DNA of 33,429 nt from Candidatus Kerfeldbacteria bacterium CG15_BIG_FIL_POST_REV_8_21_14_020_45_12 (GTDB lineage: Bacteria; Patescibacteriota; Patescibacteriia; UBA9570; XYC2-FULL-38-9): assembly GCA_002781785.1 (NCBI GenBank), contig PFGC01000019.1, positions 1 to 33,429 of the forward strand, read 5' to 3'. Within the stretch, counting starts at the first letter, position 1. Each line of letters starts with the position of its first letter. Shown piece after piece: positions 16,522 to 24,428 of this stretch. The notes below the pieces were generated by a model. That model worked only from the letters and a program-made list of their open reading frames with translations, was not told the origin of the DNA and ran no database searches. The translations under genes were made by a program, and so were the position numbers.

Positions 16522-17718
16522 ATGATGAATTGGTATGCTAATTATAAGAACAAAAAGCGGACTACTAAGTTTGCTGCGTCACATCGCTCTCAACATGAAC
16601 GATTGAAGGTTAGGCATGCTCGAGCCGAAAGTCGTCCGTCTGTTGAACGACCTGGTTTGAAAGTACCAGAGTTGATCAAGCGTGATGCGGTAGCTGTCAT
16701 TGGAACTGTAATCTTAGTGATCGCAGCTTTTTATGTTTTAGCTATACGTAATCCACGCTTTCAGTTGACGGAAATCAGCATAACTGGAGCGCAGTATTTA
16801 AGTGCAGATGAAATTACGCAGGCAGCGCAGGGGTACTTGGATTCAAAATTTGTTGGAATAGTTACGCGTGATACTTATTGGTCAGCGCACGAAGGCTCTG
16901 TCGAGAGAGCTATTCGTGATCGTTTTAGTGATTCATATGCCCTGGATAATGTTAATGTTGATATTAAATATCCAAACCTTGTTAGTATCACTGTGGTTGA
17001 ACGTATTCCGAGTTTGGCATGGGTAACTCACTCGACAGATAAACGCGAGCATTACTACACCATAGACCGTGATGGTGTGGTGACAGAGGAGTTAGTATCG
17101 TTTGCTGATCTTGATCCTTCCTTCCCTCGAGTGAGAGATGACAATCGACCCGAGCTTGGTCTGGGCTGGCAAATTATATCCAAAGATTATATTGACGCTG
17201 TATTTTTTCTGCATGCCAACTTTACCGCCAAGACTGGTTTGCCACTAGATGCTTTTGCTTTTCCAGCTACAACCTGCCAAGATCGACAGTTTGTAGCTGA
17301 GAAACTCTTTCAGCAACAAATCTTGGAATCAGGATCAGATGAGTTTAGATCGAAACGTATCGAGATACAGGAAATGTTTCAGAGTGGTGAACTTTCCATA
17401 GACCAGAGTCTAGACGAGCTTGAGAGGGTCAAGGAGGAGGAGCTCTTAAAGCTCGGGGAAGAGAACCTAGATGGTTTTGAGAGGCTGCAGTGGGAGACGG
17501 TCTATGTTGAAACACTGTGTGACTATGTCGTTGTTGCAACTGATTTGCATCTTGAAATTCCGGACTCAGCCGGGGGATTTACTGTGAGATTTGATACGAG
17601 ACAGGACCTAACAGTCCAGATGGAGAATCTAGCGTCAGTATTGAAGTCGAAGGTACCAGATAGATCGGCTGTCCAATACATTGATGTACGTATTCCGGAC
17701 CGTGTTTATATAAAGTAG
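16522..17718 (+). CDS. FtsQ/DivIB-like cell division protein with POTRA domain
   Basis: The 398-residue bitopic protein has a basic cytoplasmic N-terminus (about 1-55), one membrane helix (about 56-76) and a POTRA domain starting with FQLTEISITGAQYLSADEI. A beta-domain follows, with VSITVVERIPSLAWV and YYTIDRDGVVTEEL, and the end QYIDVRIPDRVYIK is characteristic of FtsQ. FtsQ links early and late divisome proteins. It is over 100 residues longer than common FtsQ proteins because of a charged, helix-prone insertion around residues 260-325 (IQEMFQSGELSIDQSLDELE and flanking sequence). ATG codons occur at 16522 and 16525, and either may be used. The gene stands alone on this strand, with a near-leaderless promoter. 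Confidence 0.8.
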   Translation: MMNWYANYKNKKRTTKFAASHRSQHERLKVRHARAESRPSVERPGLKVPELIKRDAVAVIGTVILVIAAFYVLAIRNPRFQLTEISITGAQYLSADEITQAAQGYLDSKFVGIVTRDTYWSAHEGSVERAIRDRFSDSYALDNVNVDIKYPNLVSITVVERIPSLAWVTHSTDKREHYYTIDRDGVVTEELVSFADLDPSFPRVRDDNRPELGLGWQIISKDYIDAVFFLHANFTAKTGLPLDAFAFPATTCQDRQFVAEKLFQQQILESGSDEFRSKRIEIQEMFQSGELSIDQSLDELERVKEEELLKLGEENLDGFERLQWETVYVETLCDYVVVATDLHLEIPDSAGGFTVRFDTRQDLTVQMENLASVLKSKVPDRSAVQYIDVRIPDRVYIK

Positions 17719-17737
17719 CTTTTATAGGGATTGCTAT

Positions 17738-17761
17738 AGATATGTGTCGTAAAACATATCT
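17738..17761. terminator. AT-rich hairpin between convergent genes, possible weak terminator
   Basis: AGATATGT (17738-17745) and ACATATCT (17754-17761) form an 8-bp stem with an 8-base loop. It lies in the 83-base gap between the convergent ftsQ-like and M23 peptidase genes. It is AT-rich and lacks a clear T-run on either strand, so terminator function is only suggested by its position. Confidence 0.3.
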
Positions 17762-17801
17762 TGTGCGACGCAAACATATTCACTTCCCTAGCTAAACCAG
17801 G

Positions 17802-19148
17802 CTAACTTGCTGGTAGATATTTAAGTGGGTCATCAGGAATGCCGTTGACTCGAACCTCAAAATGAAGATGATCTCCAGTTGAGTAGGCGCCAGCTCCAGG
17901 AGTTTGTGGTAAACCGCCGCTACAAGCCACAGCCTCTCCCCTGGTAACGAATTGGTCTACACTTACTCGAATACAACTAATGTGTCCATAGACGGTAGAA
18001 AGACCATTACCATGGTCTATTCTAAGGTAGGCGTAATTCGATGTGCCATCAAACTTGGCGATGGTGACATAACCTGAGGCTGAGGCGTAAACTGGGCTAC
18101 CTTGGGGCTGATCAATGTCGATGGCGTTATGCTCGAATATGCGTCGGAAAGGATAATCGGCGCAGTGAAAACCACAAGTGACGTAACGGCCGCTGACTGG
18201 CCATGAGAAGTTGGTAGGGCCGCCATTTAGAAAATCCTGTTCACCTTCACTGACATCGGCGTCATTAGTGGTATCGTCGTCCTGAAGCTTATCTATCACT
18301 CCCTGGCGAATACTTTCGATTTTTGCTTGAACGTTACCTTGAAGAGATGAAATTTCCCCCTCTACTTGCTGTTGTTCAGTTCTGACCTGGTTGTAGAGCT
18401 CTTGAAACTTATCCTCGTTGAGCTCTGATTCATCGAGCAACTGATTTTTGTAACTTTCGTCGTCCTCCAAGTCTTTTTGTTCATTTTCTAGATCGTGCTT
18501 GGTGACGTTCACCTCGGCCTTCTTCTGCTTCATCTCTGAGCGCTTTTCCTTGAGGGTGGCCTGTGTAATTTGTACGGTATCAAGTGTGGTCTGAACTTTA
18601 GATTGAATGTGGTTAGTGTATTGGACGTCTGAAAAAAAGTCAGAGAAGGTTTTATTTTTTTGAAAGGTAATTTCAAGGGCGGTTCTATGATCAGACTGGT
18701 AGAGCTCACGAATCAAGTTCCCCAGTTCCTCTTTGTTGCGGTTAATATCGTTTTCTGAAATTTGAATCTGTATCTTCAGAGACTCTATCTCTAATTGGAG
18801 TACATCTAACTCTATTTCAGCTGATTTAATCCCGGTTTGCGTCTCGTTAATACGTTGGTCCAAAAGATCAAGTTGACTCTCTAGATCAAGTTGCTGCTGC
18901 TGAATATCCTCGATATTTTTTTGATAGGCATCACGACGCTCTTCCAACTCTCTGACGTCGTTTGCTCTAGTTTGAATATCTTCGTTGATTGATTGAATGC
19001 GGCTGTCCTTGCCAATTTCAGTTTGGACAATCTGTTCGAAGACGGCGTCGTCGACACGGGCTTGGGCTACGTTGGCCGAAAAAAATGCCCAACCGCCGAT
19101 TAATAGAGTTGCACTGATAAATGAAAGAGCTGTTTTAAGCTTCGGCAT
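17802..19148 (-). CDS. Exported coiled-coil M23 (LytM) peptidase, EnvC-like
   Basis: The 448-residue protein has a signal peptide ending near AQA (about residue 30), long coiled coils (about 35-270, rich in E, Q, K and L heptads) and a C-terminal M23/LytM domain (about 320-445). The zinc-site pattern is present: HNAIDID near residue 337 and HLHFEVR near 427, with GNGLSTVYGH between. Such proteins cut peptidoglycan crosslinks directly, or (EnvC, NlpD) activate amidases when catalytic residues are lost. Here the ligands look intact, so direct hydrolysis is plausible. The overall plan, coiled coil plus LytM, matches EnvC. It starts 3 bases after gltX and shares its promoter. Confidence 0.9.
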   Translation of the reverse strand: MPKLKTALSFISATLLIGGWAFFSANVAQARVDDAVFEQIVQTEIGKDSRIQSINEDIQTRANDVRELEERRDAYQKNIEDIQQQQLDLESQLDLLDQRINETQTGIKSAEIELDVLQLEIESLKIQIQISENDINRNKEELGNLIRELYQSDHRTALEITFQKNKTFSDFFSDVQYTNHIQSKVQTTLDTVQITQATLKEKRSEMKQKKAEVNVTKHDLENEQKDLEDDESYKNQLLDESELNEDKFQELYNQVRTEQQQVEGEISSLQGNVQAKIESIRQGVIDKLQDDDTTNDADVSEGEQDFLNGGPTNFSWPVSGRYVTCGFHCADYPFRRIFEHNAIDIDQPQGSPVYASASGYVTIAKFDGTSNYAYLRIDHGNGLSTVYGHISCIRVSVDQFVTRGEAVACSGGLPQTPGAGAYSTGDHLHFEVRVNGIPDDPLKYLPAS

Positions 19149-19151
19149 AAT

Positions 19152-20642
19152 TTATTCTGAGAGCATTTTAATAGCTGTCTCAAGTCGACTAATAGTTTCG
19201 TTCTTACCTAGAAGTTCTGCCATTTCAAAAGGCGAAGGTGACTTCTGCTGTCCGGTGAGGGCGTATCGAACTGGCCATAGTATGTCACCATTGCCCCATT
19301 CAGTAGTTTTTATCCAGTCAATAATGGTAGGCTCTAAGCTGCTGCGCAGGTATTGGTCTTCAGGTAAACTTACAAACTGCTCTTTGGCGGCCAACAGAGC
19401 TTGTAGCGCAGCATCTTTTGTAGATTTCTTCCAGACTAGATCCCCCGCTTGATAGCTTGGAGATTTAAGCCAGTTTACGGTTTCAGTAGCCTCTAGAAGG
19501 GTGCTAATTCGCTCTCTCAGCGCTTCCCAGATTGATTCTTGACGTTTGGGTTCAAAGGCAGTGAACCAAGCTAAGAAGTCTTGATAAGGCTGTGCCTCTT
19601 TAGCGACCTTGGCCAGCTCTTCTATGCGTCGTAAAATATCAGATAAGGGTAATTGTTTGAGGTATTGTTGGTTGAGCCAGTTTAACTTATCTGTTTCGAA
19701 AAGTGGGTTTGGGATGTTAATGTGCTTCAACTCAAACGCAGCTATTAGTTCTTCGATGGAAAAAATCTCCTGACCTGTCTTTGGATTCCAGCCAAGCATG
19801 GCGCAGAAATTTAGAATAGCCTCTTTTAAGTAGCCCTGGTCTCGAAAAGCAAAGATCCCCATAGCTCCCTTTCGCTTGCTAACTTTACCACCCTCTTTAG
19901 CAAGAAATAATGACAGGTGAACAAAGACTGGTTGCTCCCAGCCAAAAGCTTGATATAACAGAACGTGCTTGGGTAGGGATGGTAACCATTCCTCTCCTCT
20001 GATGACGTGAGTTATTTCCATGTGGTGATCATCTACCACATTGGCTAGGTGGTAAGTTGGAAAGCCGTCCGATTTCATGATGACCTGATCATCAACATCC
20101 TTAGCTTCAAAGCTGACGGTGCCACGGAGTAGGTCTTCAACTACAACGCTCCCCTCTTCTGGAACTGCTAAGCGGATGACGTGAGAGGTATTTGAATCAA
20201 GTTCTTTTTGAATAGCTTCAGCGGAAAGGCGTCGGCAAGTCTTGTCATAACGAGGAGCTTGCTTGTTGGCTTGCTGATCAAGCCGCATTTGATCAAGTCG
20301 GTCCTTGGTGCAAAAACAATAATAGGCGTGCTTGGTATCAAGCAGCTTTTGTGCGTACGTTTTGTACAGCTCAAGGCGCTCACTTTGAAAATATGGACCA
20401 AAGTCTCCACCAACTTCGGGTCCCTCGTCCCACTCAAGGCCGAGCCACTTGAGTCCATCGGTAATTGATTCTAAGCTACCCTCCTGGGTACGTGATTGAT
20501 CGGTATCTTCTATCCTTAGTAAAAAATCTCCTTGGTTATGTTTGGCCCACAGGTAAGGATATAGAGCGCTGCGAGCGCTGCCAATGTGTAGGTCACCGGT
20601 GGGTGAAGGCGCAAATCTTGTGCGAATACGAGGTGTTGTCAT
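19152..20642 (-). CDS. gltX: Glutamyl-tRNA synthetase
   Basis: The 496-residue class I synthetase has the HIGS motif at residues 19-22 in FAPSPTGDLHIGSARSALYP, the LLRIEDTDQSRT segment, and the second signature KVSKRKGAMG near residues 250-258. The C-terminal anticodon-binding helical domain follows. It charges tRNA-Glu and, in organisms lacking GlnRS, often also tRNA-Gln for later amidation; this window cannot decide which. The start at 20642 is set by homology and by a promoter whose -10 box ends 9 bases upstream. The gene order gltX-M23 is a simple two-gene operon. Confidence 0.97.
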   Translation of the reverse strand: MTTPRIRTRFAPSPTGDLHIGSARSALYPYLWAKHNQGDFLLRIEDTDQSRTQEGSLESITDGLKWLGLEWDEGPEVGGDFGPYFQSERLELYKTYAQKLLDTKHAYYCFCTKDRLDQMRLDQQANKQAPRYDKTCRRLSAEAIQKELDSNTSHVIRLAVPEEGSVVVEDLLRGTVSFEAKDVDDQVIMKSDGFPTYHLANVVDDHHMEITHVIRGEEWLPSLPKHVLLYQAFGWEQPVFVHLSLFLAKEGGKVSKRKGAMGIFAFRDQGYLKEAILNFCAMLGWNPKTGQEIFSIEELIAAFELKHINIPNPLFETDKLNWLNQQYLKQLPLSDILRRIEELAKVAKEAQPYQDFLAWFTAFEPKRQESIWEALRERISTLLEATETVNWLKSPSYQAGDLVWKKSTKDAALQALLAAKEQFVSLPEDQYLRSSLEPTIIDWIKTTEWGNGDILWPVRYALTGQQKSPSPFEMAELLGKNETISRLETAIKMLSE

Positions 20643-20651
20643 AGTGGCCAG

Positions 20652-20680
20652 ATTGTAGCTTGTTTTTTATCTTAAAACAA
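20652..20680 (-). promoter_or_regulatory. gltX promoter, near-leaderless
   Basis: On the minus strand, TTGTTT (20680-20675) and TACAAT (20657-20652) lie 17 bp apart. Nine bases then precede the gltX ATG at 20642, so the transcript would begin about 3 nt before the start codon. It lies just beyond the terminator of the aminotransferase cassette. Confidence 0.65.
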
Positions 20681-20692
20681 GTCTCTTTAAAT

Positions 20693-20735
20693 AAAAAAAA
20701 GAAGGTCGCACGAGCCTGCTGGCGCTCGGTTGACC
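20693..20735 (-). terminator. Intrinsic terminator of the GC-rich aminotransferase gene
   Basis: Read on the minus strand, GGTC and CGAGC pair with GCTCG and GACC, with a symmetrical 3-nt internal loop and an 8-nt apical loop (20735-20704). This is followed by TTC and eight T residues (20700-20693). The stem overlaps the last base of the TAG stop codon. This is the only convincing rho-independent terminator in the window. Confidence 0.8.
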
Positions 20736-22069
20736 TAGGTGGGAACTTCCACAATCCAGTCCCGGATGGAGTTGGGCGGGACTTCATGACCATACTGCAT
20801 CGCCGTGAGGCGATCGTACAGCCACTGAGTGACCGCTCCGATCTGACCATCGCCGACTTGCCAGCGGTGGTATTTGCCATTGAGGATGGCGTGGATCCGA
20901 CCAGTTGGACTGGTGACGGCCGCGGTGCCTGCCCCGAGCAGCTCCTGGAGCTGTCCGCCTTCAGCCAGCTGGATGAGCTTCTGGAGGGTGAGGTCATCGC
21001 CGGTCACGACCGTGCTGCCACGGAGGCGCAGCAATTCGAGACAGGAGTCCATCACGACGCTGGGGAGGATGGTGCCACGGTCACGACATGGCGTCATGAA
21101 GCGGGATTCTCCTGCACTGAGGTACCGCAGGCCGAGGTTTGAAGTACCAACCTCTTCCAGTCTCCTCAGCTGCGGCGGCTTGCCGAAGTCCTCAGCTGCC
21201 AGCCAGATGAGCTGGCTGATCTGAACCGTGGGGTCGATTCGCTGCATGACCGCCTTGGCTCGATCGAGCGCTTCCATGTCGGCGTAGTTTCCCCTCGCCT
21301 TCACGGATCCGAGTCCCCCAGGAGGAACTCGAGCTCGGTCCGTCTCTACGAACAGGTCGTTGGCGTGCATGCCTCCGGGGTAGTAGGCTCCCACAGGACA
21401 GCAGATGATGAAGAAGCGGAAGTGAGTCCCTGGCCTGACGGACAGGGCTTCATTGACCGCTTCCATCACCGGACGGATGTAGAGGCTGTAGCCAGGAACG
21501 GTGGGGATCCATCCAGCCTTGGCGTTGGCAGCCACGACAGCGTCGACAGCGCTTAGCCACAGCGCTTCCGGGATCTGAGGCATCTTCATGCGCACGCAGG
21601 CTTGATTCTGCCTCTTGGCGTTCTGGTCCGCTCGGAAGCGACGGATGATGCCGTCGTGACCGGAGTAGGCCTTCAGTCCTTCGAAGTGGCCGAGGCCGTA
21701 GTGGCGATGGATCTCGGCCAGCTTGAGAGCCCGGCTGGCGAGAGCCTCGATGGAGAGTACCCCTTCCGGAGTGAGCCGATCGAGTACTTGAGGATCTGAG
21801 AGCTTGCGCCAGCTCGCGCCGAAGTTCTGACGGACCCAGCCGATTACCCAGCGATCAGCTGTGACCGCTCCGACTTCCTCCGAGCTGAAGCGGATGCCAT
21901 GCTCCGCGGGGTTGTAGGGTTCCAGCCGGGCGTTGACCCAGCCGTTGCCATCATGCTCCATCATGAAGACGATGGGTGCCGGGTAGTTGCCGAAGCCGAG
22001 TTGTTCGGCGGCGGGCATCTGAGGAATCTGCACCGGGTGGCGCAGAGGGAATTGAATCCGGGGGCTCAT
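20735..22069 (-). CDS. Class IV (branched-chain type) aminotransferase, GC-rich, probably transferred
   Basis: The 444-residue protein belongs to PLP fold type IV. It has GLGHFEGLKAYSGHDGIIRR, the active-site lysine Lys257 in GSVKARGNYADME (family form: VKxxGNYA), the cofactor-binding LEEVGTSNLG and the C-terminal TPCRDRGTILPSVVMDSCLE. The closest well-known type is IlvE, which interconverts branched-chain amino acids and 2-oxo acids. At 444 residues it is longer than usual (300-370), with an extended N-terminus. The start at 22069 is fixed by AGGAGG 4 bases upstream; an upstream ATG (22153) would place the -10 box inside the gene. Sampled sequence is 60% G+C (36 of 60 at 21061-21120) against about 40% in neighbours. 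No other branched-chain pathway gene is nearby. Confidence 0.85.
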   Translation of the reverse strand: MSPRIQFPLRHPVQIPQMPAAEQLGFGNYPAPIVFMMEHDGNGWVNARLEPYNPAEHGIRFSSEEVGAVTADRWVIGWVRQNFGASWRKLSDPQVLDRLTPEGVLSIEALASRALKLAEIHRHYGLGHFEGLKAYSGHDGIIRRFRADQNAKRQNQACVRMKMPQIPEALWLSAVDAVVAANAKAGWIPTVPGYSLYIRPVMEAVNEALSVRPGTHFRFFIICCPVGAYYPGGMHANDLFVETDRARVPPGGLGSVKARGNYADMEALDRAKAVMQRIDPTVQISQLIWLAAEDFGKPPQLRRLEEVGTSNLGLRYLSAGESRFMTPCRDRGTILPSVVMDSCLELLRLRGSTVVTGDDLTLQKLIQLAEGGQLQELLGAGTAAVTSPTGRIHAILNGKYHRWQVGDGQIGAVTQWLYDRLTAMQYGHEVPPNSIRDWIVEVPT

Positions 22070-22073
22070 GCGG

Positions 22074-22079
22074 CCTCCT
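22074..22079 (-). promoter_or_regulatory. Canonical Shine-Dalgarno of the aminotransferase gene
   Basis: The minus strand reads AGGAGG, then CCGC, then ATG (22069). It is the only full consensus Shine-Dalgarno I find before any of the roughly 25 genes here, and it decides the start codon. Confidence 0.85.
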
Positions 22080-22137
22080 TTTGGCAGTGGTCTTGCGACC
22101 GTGAAGAGAACGCCTGCAAATTGGCAGATGTGGCATA

Positions 22138-22166
22138 AGTGTAGGAAAAGCAAACTAGCCTGTCAA
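22138..22166 (-). promoter_or_regulatory. Strong promoter of the aminotransferase cassette
   Basis: On the minus strand, a perfect TTGACA (22166-22161) and TACACT (22143-22138) are spaced exactly 17 bp. The -35 box begins 12 bases beyond the wecG-like stop (22178). The predicted leader of about 60 nt carries a small GGTC-GCAA-GACC hairpin (22100-22089) before the Shine-Dalgarno. Confidence 0.8.
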
Positions 22167-22177
22167 ACCCACAATTG

Positions 22178-22927
22178 TTAACTTTTATTGGATAGTAAAA
22201 CTGTCAGAGGAAACACAATTATGGCTCTGAAAATTCTGCGATAACGCCTTGGCTCCTTGATTAATCTCCAAAGCCACTCGAGGTGTAGTTGACGGATAAT
22301 AGCCGGTGCTCTGTTAGCTGCTCCGGTCCAAAAATCAAAAGTTCCGCCGAGGGTTAAAAACAAGCGGGCGGTAGGAATTATGTCGTTATAAGTCAGTGAC
22401 CACTCTTCTTGATACGGAAAACCTAAACCTACCAGCACAAGGTCAGGGTCAGTGTGAGAGACCGACTCAGCCAAATCTCTTCCACCCCTCTTGCTCCACT
22501 CTTGGGAGCTAGCTATGACTGACACAATAGCACCGGGAGCTAAGGCTTGAATTGCCTGACTAACTTGGGTGGCGTTGGACTTTCCGTCTCGGCGAATAAC
22601 AGCGGTTATCCTTAGATTACCAGATAATTTTAGTAACTCGCTAGCAAAGTCTACGCCAGGTACTGTGTGTTTAATTTTGGAGGCTAAACGTAACCCATAA
22701 CCGTCTGCAATAGAGAGGTCAGCTAGTTTTAAGATAGATTGATATTTTTTGTGCCTGTAGCTATGTAGTAGAATCTCGGGATTAGGTGTGATAATTACCC
22801 GACTTCTATCAGACCTTAACCAGCCATTGGTCAGGGTTAAAGCCTCTTCTAAAGAGCAGTCGTCCACGGGTACGCCTAGAATATTAACAAGGGGCCAGTT
22901 GCGGCGATGGTTGTTGGTTTGGTTCAT
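22178..22927 (-). CDS. WecG/TagA/CpsF family glycosyltransferase
   Basis: The 249-residue protein matches GT26 enzymes end to end: NILGVPVDDCSLEEALTL, the ITPNPEILLHSYRHKKY segment, LADLSIADGYGLRLASKI with the conserved Asp, VLVGLGFPYQEEWS, LTLGGTFDFWTGAANRAPA and HLEWLWRLIKEPRRYRRI. These enzymes move N-acetylmannosamine or a related uronic acid from UDP onto undecaprenyl-linked GlcNAc, for teichoic acid, enterobacterial common antigen or exopolysaccharide synthesis. The C-terminal basic and hydrophobic part probably touches the membrane. A weak minus-strand promoter (TTGTTT 22975-22970, 17 bp, CATATT 22952-22947) precedes it. Confidence 0.93.
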   Translation of the reverse strand: MNQTNNHRRNWPLVNILGVPVDDCSLEEALTLTNGWLRSDRSRVIITPNPEILLHSYRHKKYQSILKLADLSIADGYGLRLASKIKHTVPGVDFASELLKLSGNLRITAVIRRDGKSNATQVSQAIQALAPGAIVSVIASSQEWSKRGGRDLAESVSHTDPDLVLVGLGFPYQEEWSLTYNDIIPTARLFLTLGGTFDFWTGAANRAPAIIRQLHLEWLWRLIKEPRRYRRIFRAIIVFPLTVLLSNKS

Positions 22928-22930
22928 AGC

Positions 22931-22959
22931 TTGAAGTTACTAAATAAATATGTCATAAT
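22931..22959 (+). promoter_or_regulatory. Promoter of the lysozyme-like gene, probably leaderless
   Basis: TTGAAG (22931-22936) and CATAAT (22954-22959) are spaced 17 bp. Only 7 bases separate the -10 box from the ATG at 22967, so the transcript should begin at or one base before the start codon. This also argues against the upstream in-frame start at 22907. Confidence 0.65.
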
Positions 22960-22966
22960 TTCGCCC

Positions 22967-24409
22967 ATGAAACAAGTTATCTTAACGCTGGGCATATTGT
23001 TTTCAGCGGCTATCGGATTTGCACCTTTATCAGTAGGAGCTTTTACTTTTGAAAAAGACCTGCTAATCACTGATCGTGATTTTGAGTACGTTGATTATTT
23101 GTCAACCAGCGGAATTCAACGCTTTCTTCAGGAGAAAGGTTCGGTGTTACAGAATATTTCTGCCTCGGACACAGACGGAAAAAATCGAAGCGTCGCTGAG
23201 ATTATTAATCGAGTGGCTACACGGCACTCGATTAATCCAATGGTTTTGTTAGTGATGGCCCAGAAGGAGTCGAGCGCGATCACGAGTAGTTCAAGTAGCT
23301 ATGCGATTGATAATTGGATTTTGGGCTACGGTCGGTGTGATAGCTGTTCAGAGGCAGACGCAGCTCCTTATCGAGGCATGGCAAATCAGTTTACTTGGGC
23401 AGCTCGGGGTTTGCGAGGTTACGTTGATGATATTAATTCGCGAGGTCACACAGTTTCTGGATGGGGACCAGGCATTGCTAAGACAACCATGGATGGTATA
23501 TCAGTTACTCCTAGTAACAAGGCAACCGCTGCGCTCTATACCTACAATCCTTGCGTTGGTGCGTATGGTGGAGGTTATCCTAATTTCGGGTGTAACTCGG
23601 CTTTTCAGAAATTATGGCAGGATTGGAATGCCAATACTGTTAAATATCCAGACGGAACCTTACTACAGGCTGGTGGAATGATTTATTTAATTCACAACGG
23701 TCAGAAACGAGCCTTTACTTCTATGGGTGCGTTGGTGGCAAATTACGACACTAGAAAAATTATTACAGTTCCAGTGGTAGCGGTTGAGCAGTACCCGACC
23801 GGACAGAAAATTTTACTTCCAGATTTTTCTCTAGTACGTAATCCGGCCGGCACTGTTTACTTAATTACTGGATTAAAAAAACGAGGCATTGCCTCCCAAG
23901 AGGCTTTTCGTAGACTCGGATTTAATCCAGAGGAAATATTGGATATCGGTTGGGGTGTAGCCAATAGCTATGGAGAGGGTTCGCCAATTACCGTTAAGAC
24001 CACCTTTGCTCCAGGCACCTTGGTTCAAGATGATGGAAATGGCGCCGTCTATTACGTTGGGGCTGGGGGTAGAAAGCGGGCTATTTTTGACAGAGCTATA
24101 TTAGACAACAATTTTAATCAATCAGCGATAGTCGGTGCCTCTCCGGCAGATATTCAGGCTATTCCGGAAGGTCGTCCGATGGTCTTGGCGGATGGAACTC
24201 TAATCAAGGGGTCTAAGGCGGTGTTTGTTATTTCCAAAGGTAAGCGAAGGGCTTTTGATTCTGGTACAACTTTTGAACAATTAGGCTACACTTGGGATAC
24301 AGTAGTTGAAGTGCCAAAGTCGGTACTTAAATTGCATGAGAAAGGAAAACCAGTTACTCTTAAAAAGGTTAAGGCCTCTAGTAAGAGTTCAAAGAAGAAA
24401 AATAAGTAG
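22967..24409 (+). CDS. Exported lysozyme-like protein with four surface (S-layer-like) repeats
   Basis: From the ATG at 22967 the protein has 480 residues, with a signal peptide (about 1-24, ending SVGA). The N-terminal domain (about 30-215) resembles lysozyme/transglycosylase-like domains of Patescibacteria and actinobacteria: IINRVATRHSINPMVLLVMA leads to QKESSA, in which Glu101 is a candidate catalytic acid, followed by WILGYGRCDSC and NKATAALYTYNPCVG. The C-terminal half has four repeats of the type DGTLLQAGGMIYLIHNGQKR, each with a hydrophobic YLI/YYV/FVI strand and a K-R-A/G turn, probably a surface-display module. The tail is Lys/Ser-rich. It probably remodels peptidoglycan at the cell surface; enzymatic activity is inferred, not shown. 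Confidence 0.75.
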   Translation: MKQVILTLGILFSAAIGFAPLSVGAFTFEKDLLITDRDFEYVDYLSTSGIQRFLQEKGSVLQNISASDTDGKNRSVAEIINRVATRHSINPMVLLVMAQKESSAITSSSSSYAIDNWILGYGRCDSCSEADAAPYRGMANQFTWAARGLRGYVDDINSRGHTVSGWGPGIAKTTMDGISVTPSNKATAALYTYNPCVGAYGGGYPNFGCNSAFQKLWQDWNANTVKYPDGTLLQAGGMIYLIHNGQKRAFTSMGALVANYDTRKIITVPVVAVEQYPTGQKILLPDFSLVRNPAGTVYLITGLKKRGIASQEAFRRLGFNPEEILDIGWGVANSYGEGSPITVKTTFAPGTLVQDDGNGAVYYVGAGGRKRAIFDRAILDNNFNQSAIVGASPADIQAIPEGRPMVLADGTLIKGSKAVFVISKGKRRAFDSGTTFEQLGYTWDTVVEVPKSVLKLHEKGKPVTLKKVKASSKSSKKKNK

Positions 24410-24428
24410 TTATTAGCTAGAAAAAGGT

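Noticed and set aside
20735-22069. Aminotransferase as a pseudogene
   Set aside because: The frame is uninterrupted and the PLP lysine, GTSN and TP motifs are all present.
20660-22138. Several long open frames on the plus strand across the GC-rich island
   Set aside because: They are antisense to the aminotransferase frame, lack start signals and domains, and arise because GC-rich DNA has few stop codons.
22070-22153. N-terminal extension of the aminotransferase from an upstream ATG at 22153
   Set aside because: It would include the -10 box and the Shine-Dalgarno as coding sequence; AGGAGG sits 4 bases before the ATG at 22069.
20680-22180. Target-site duplications at the edges of the GC-rich cassette
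   Set aside because: Comparing the sequence around 20690 and 22170 by eye shows no convincing direct repeat.
22907-22966. Upstream start of the lysozyme-like gene at 22907
   Set aside because: It adds 20 residues ahead of a normal signal peptide, overlaps the wecG-like start and contains the promoter.
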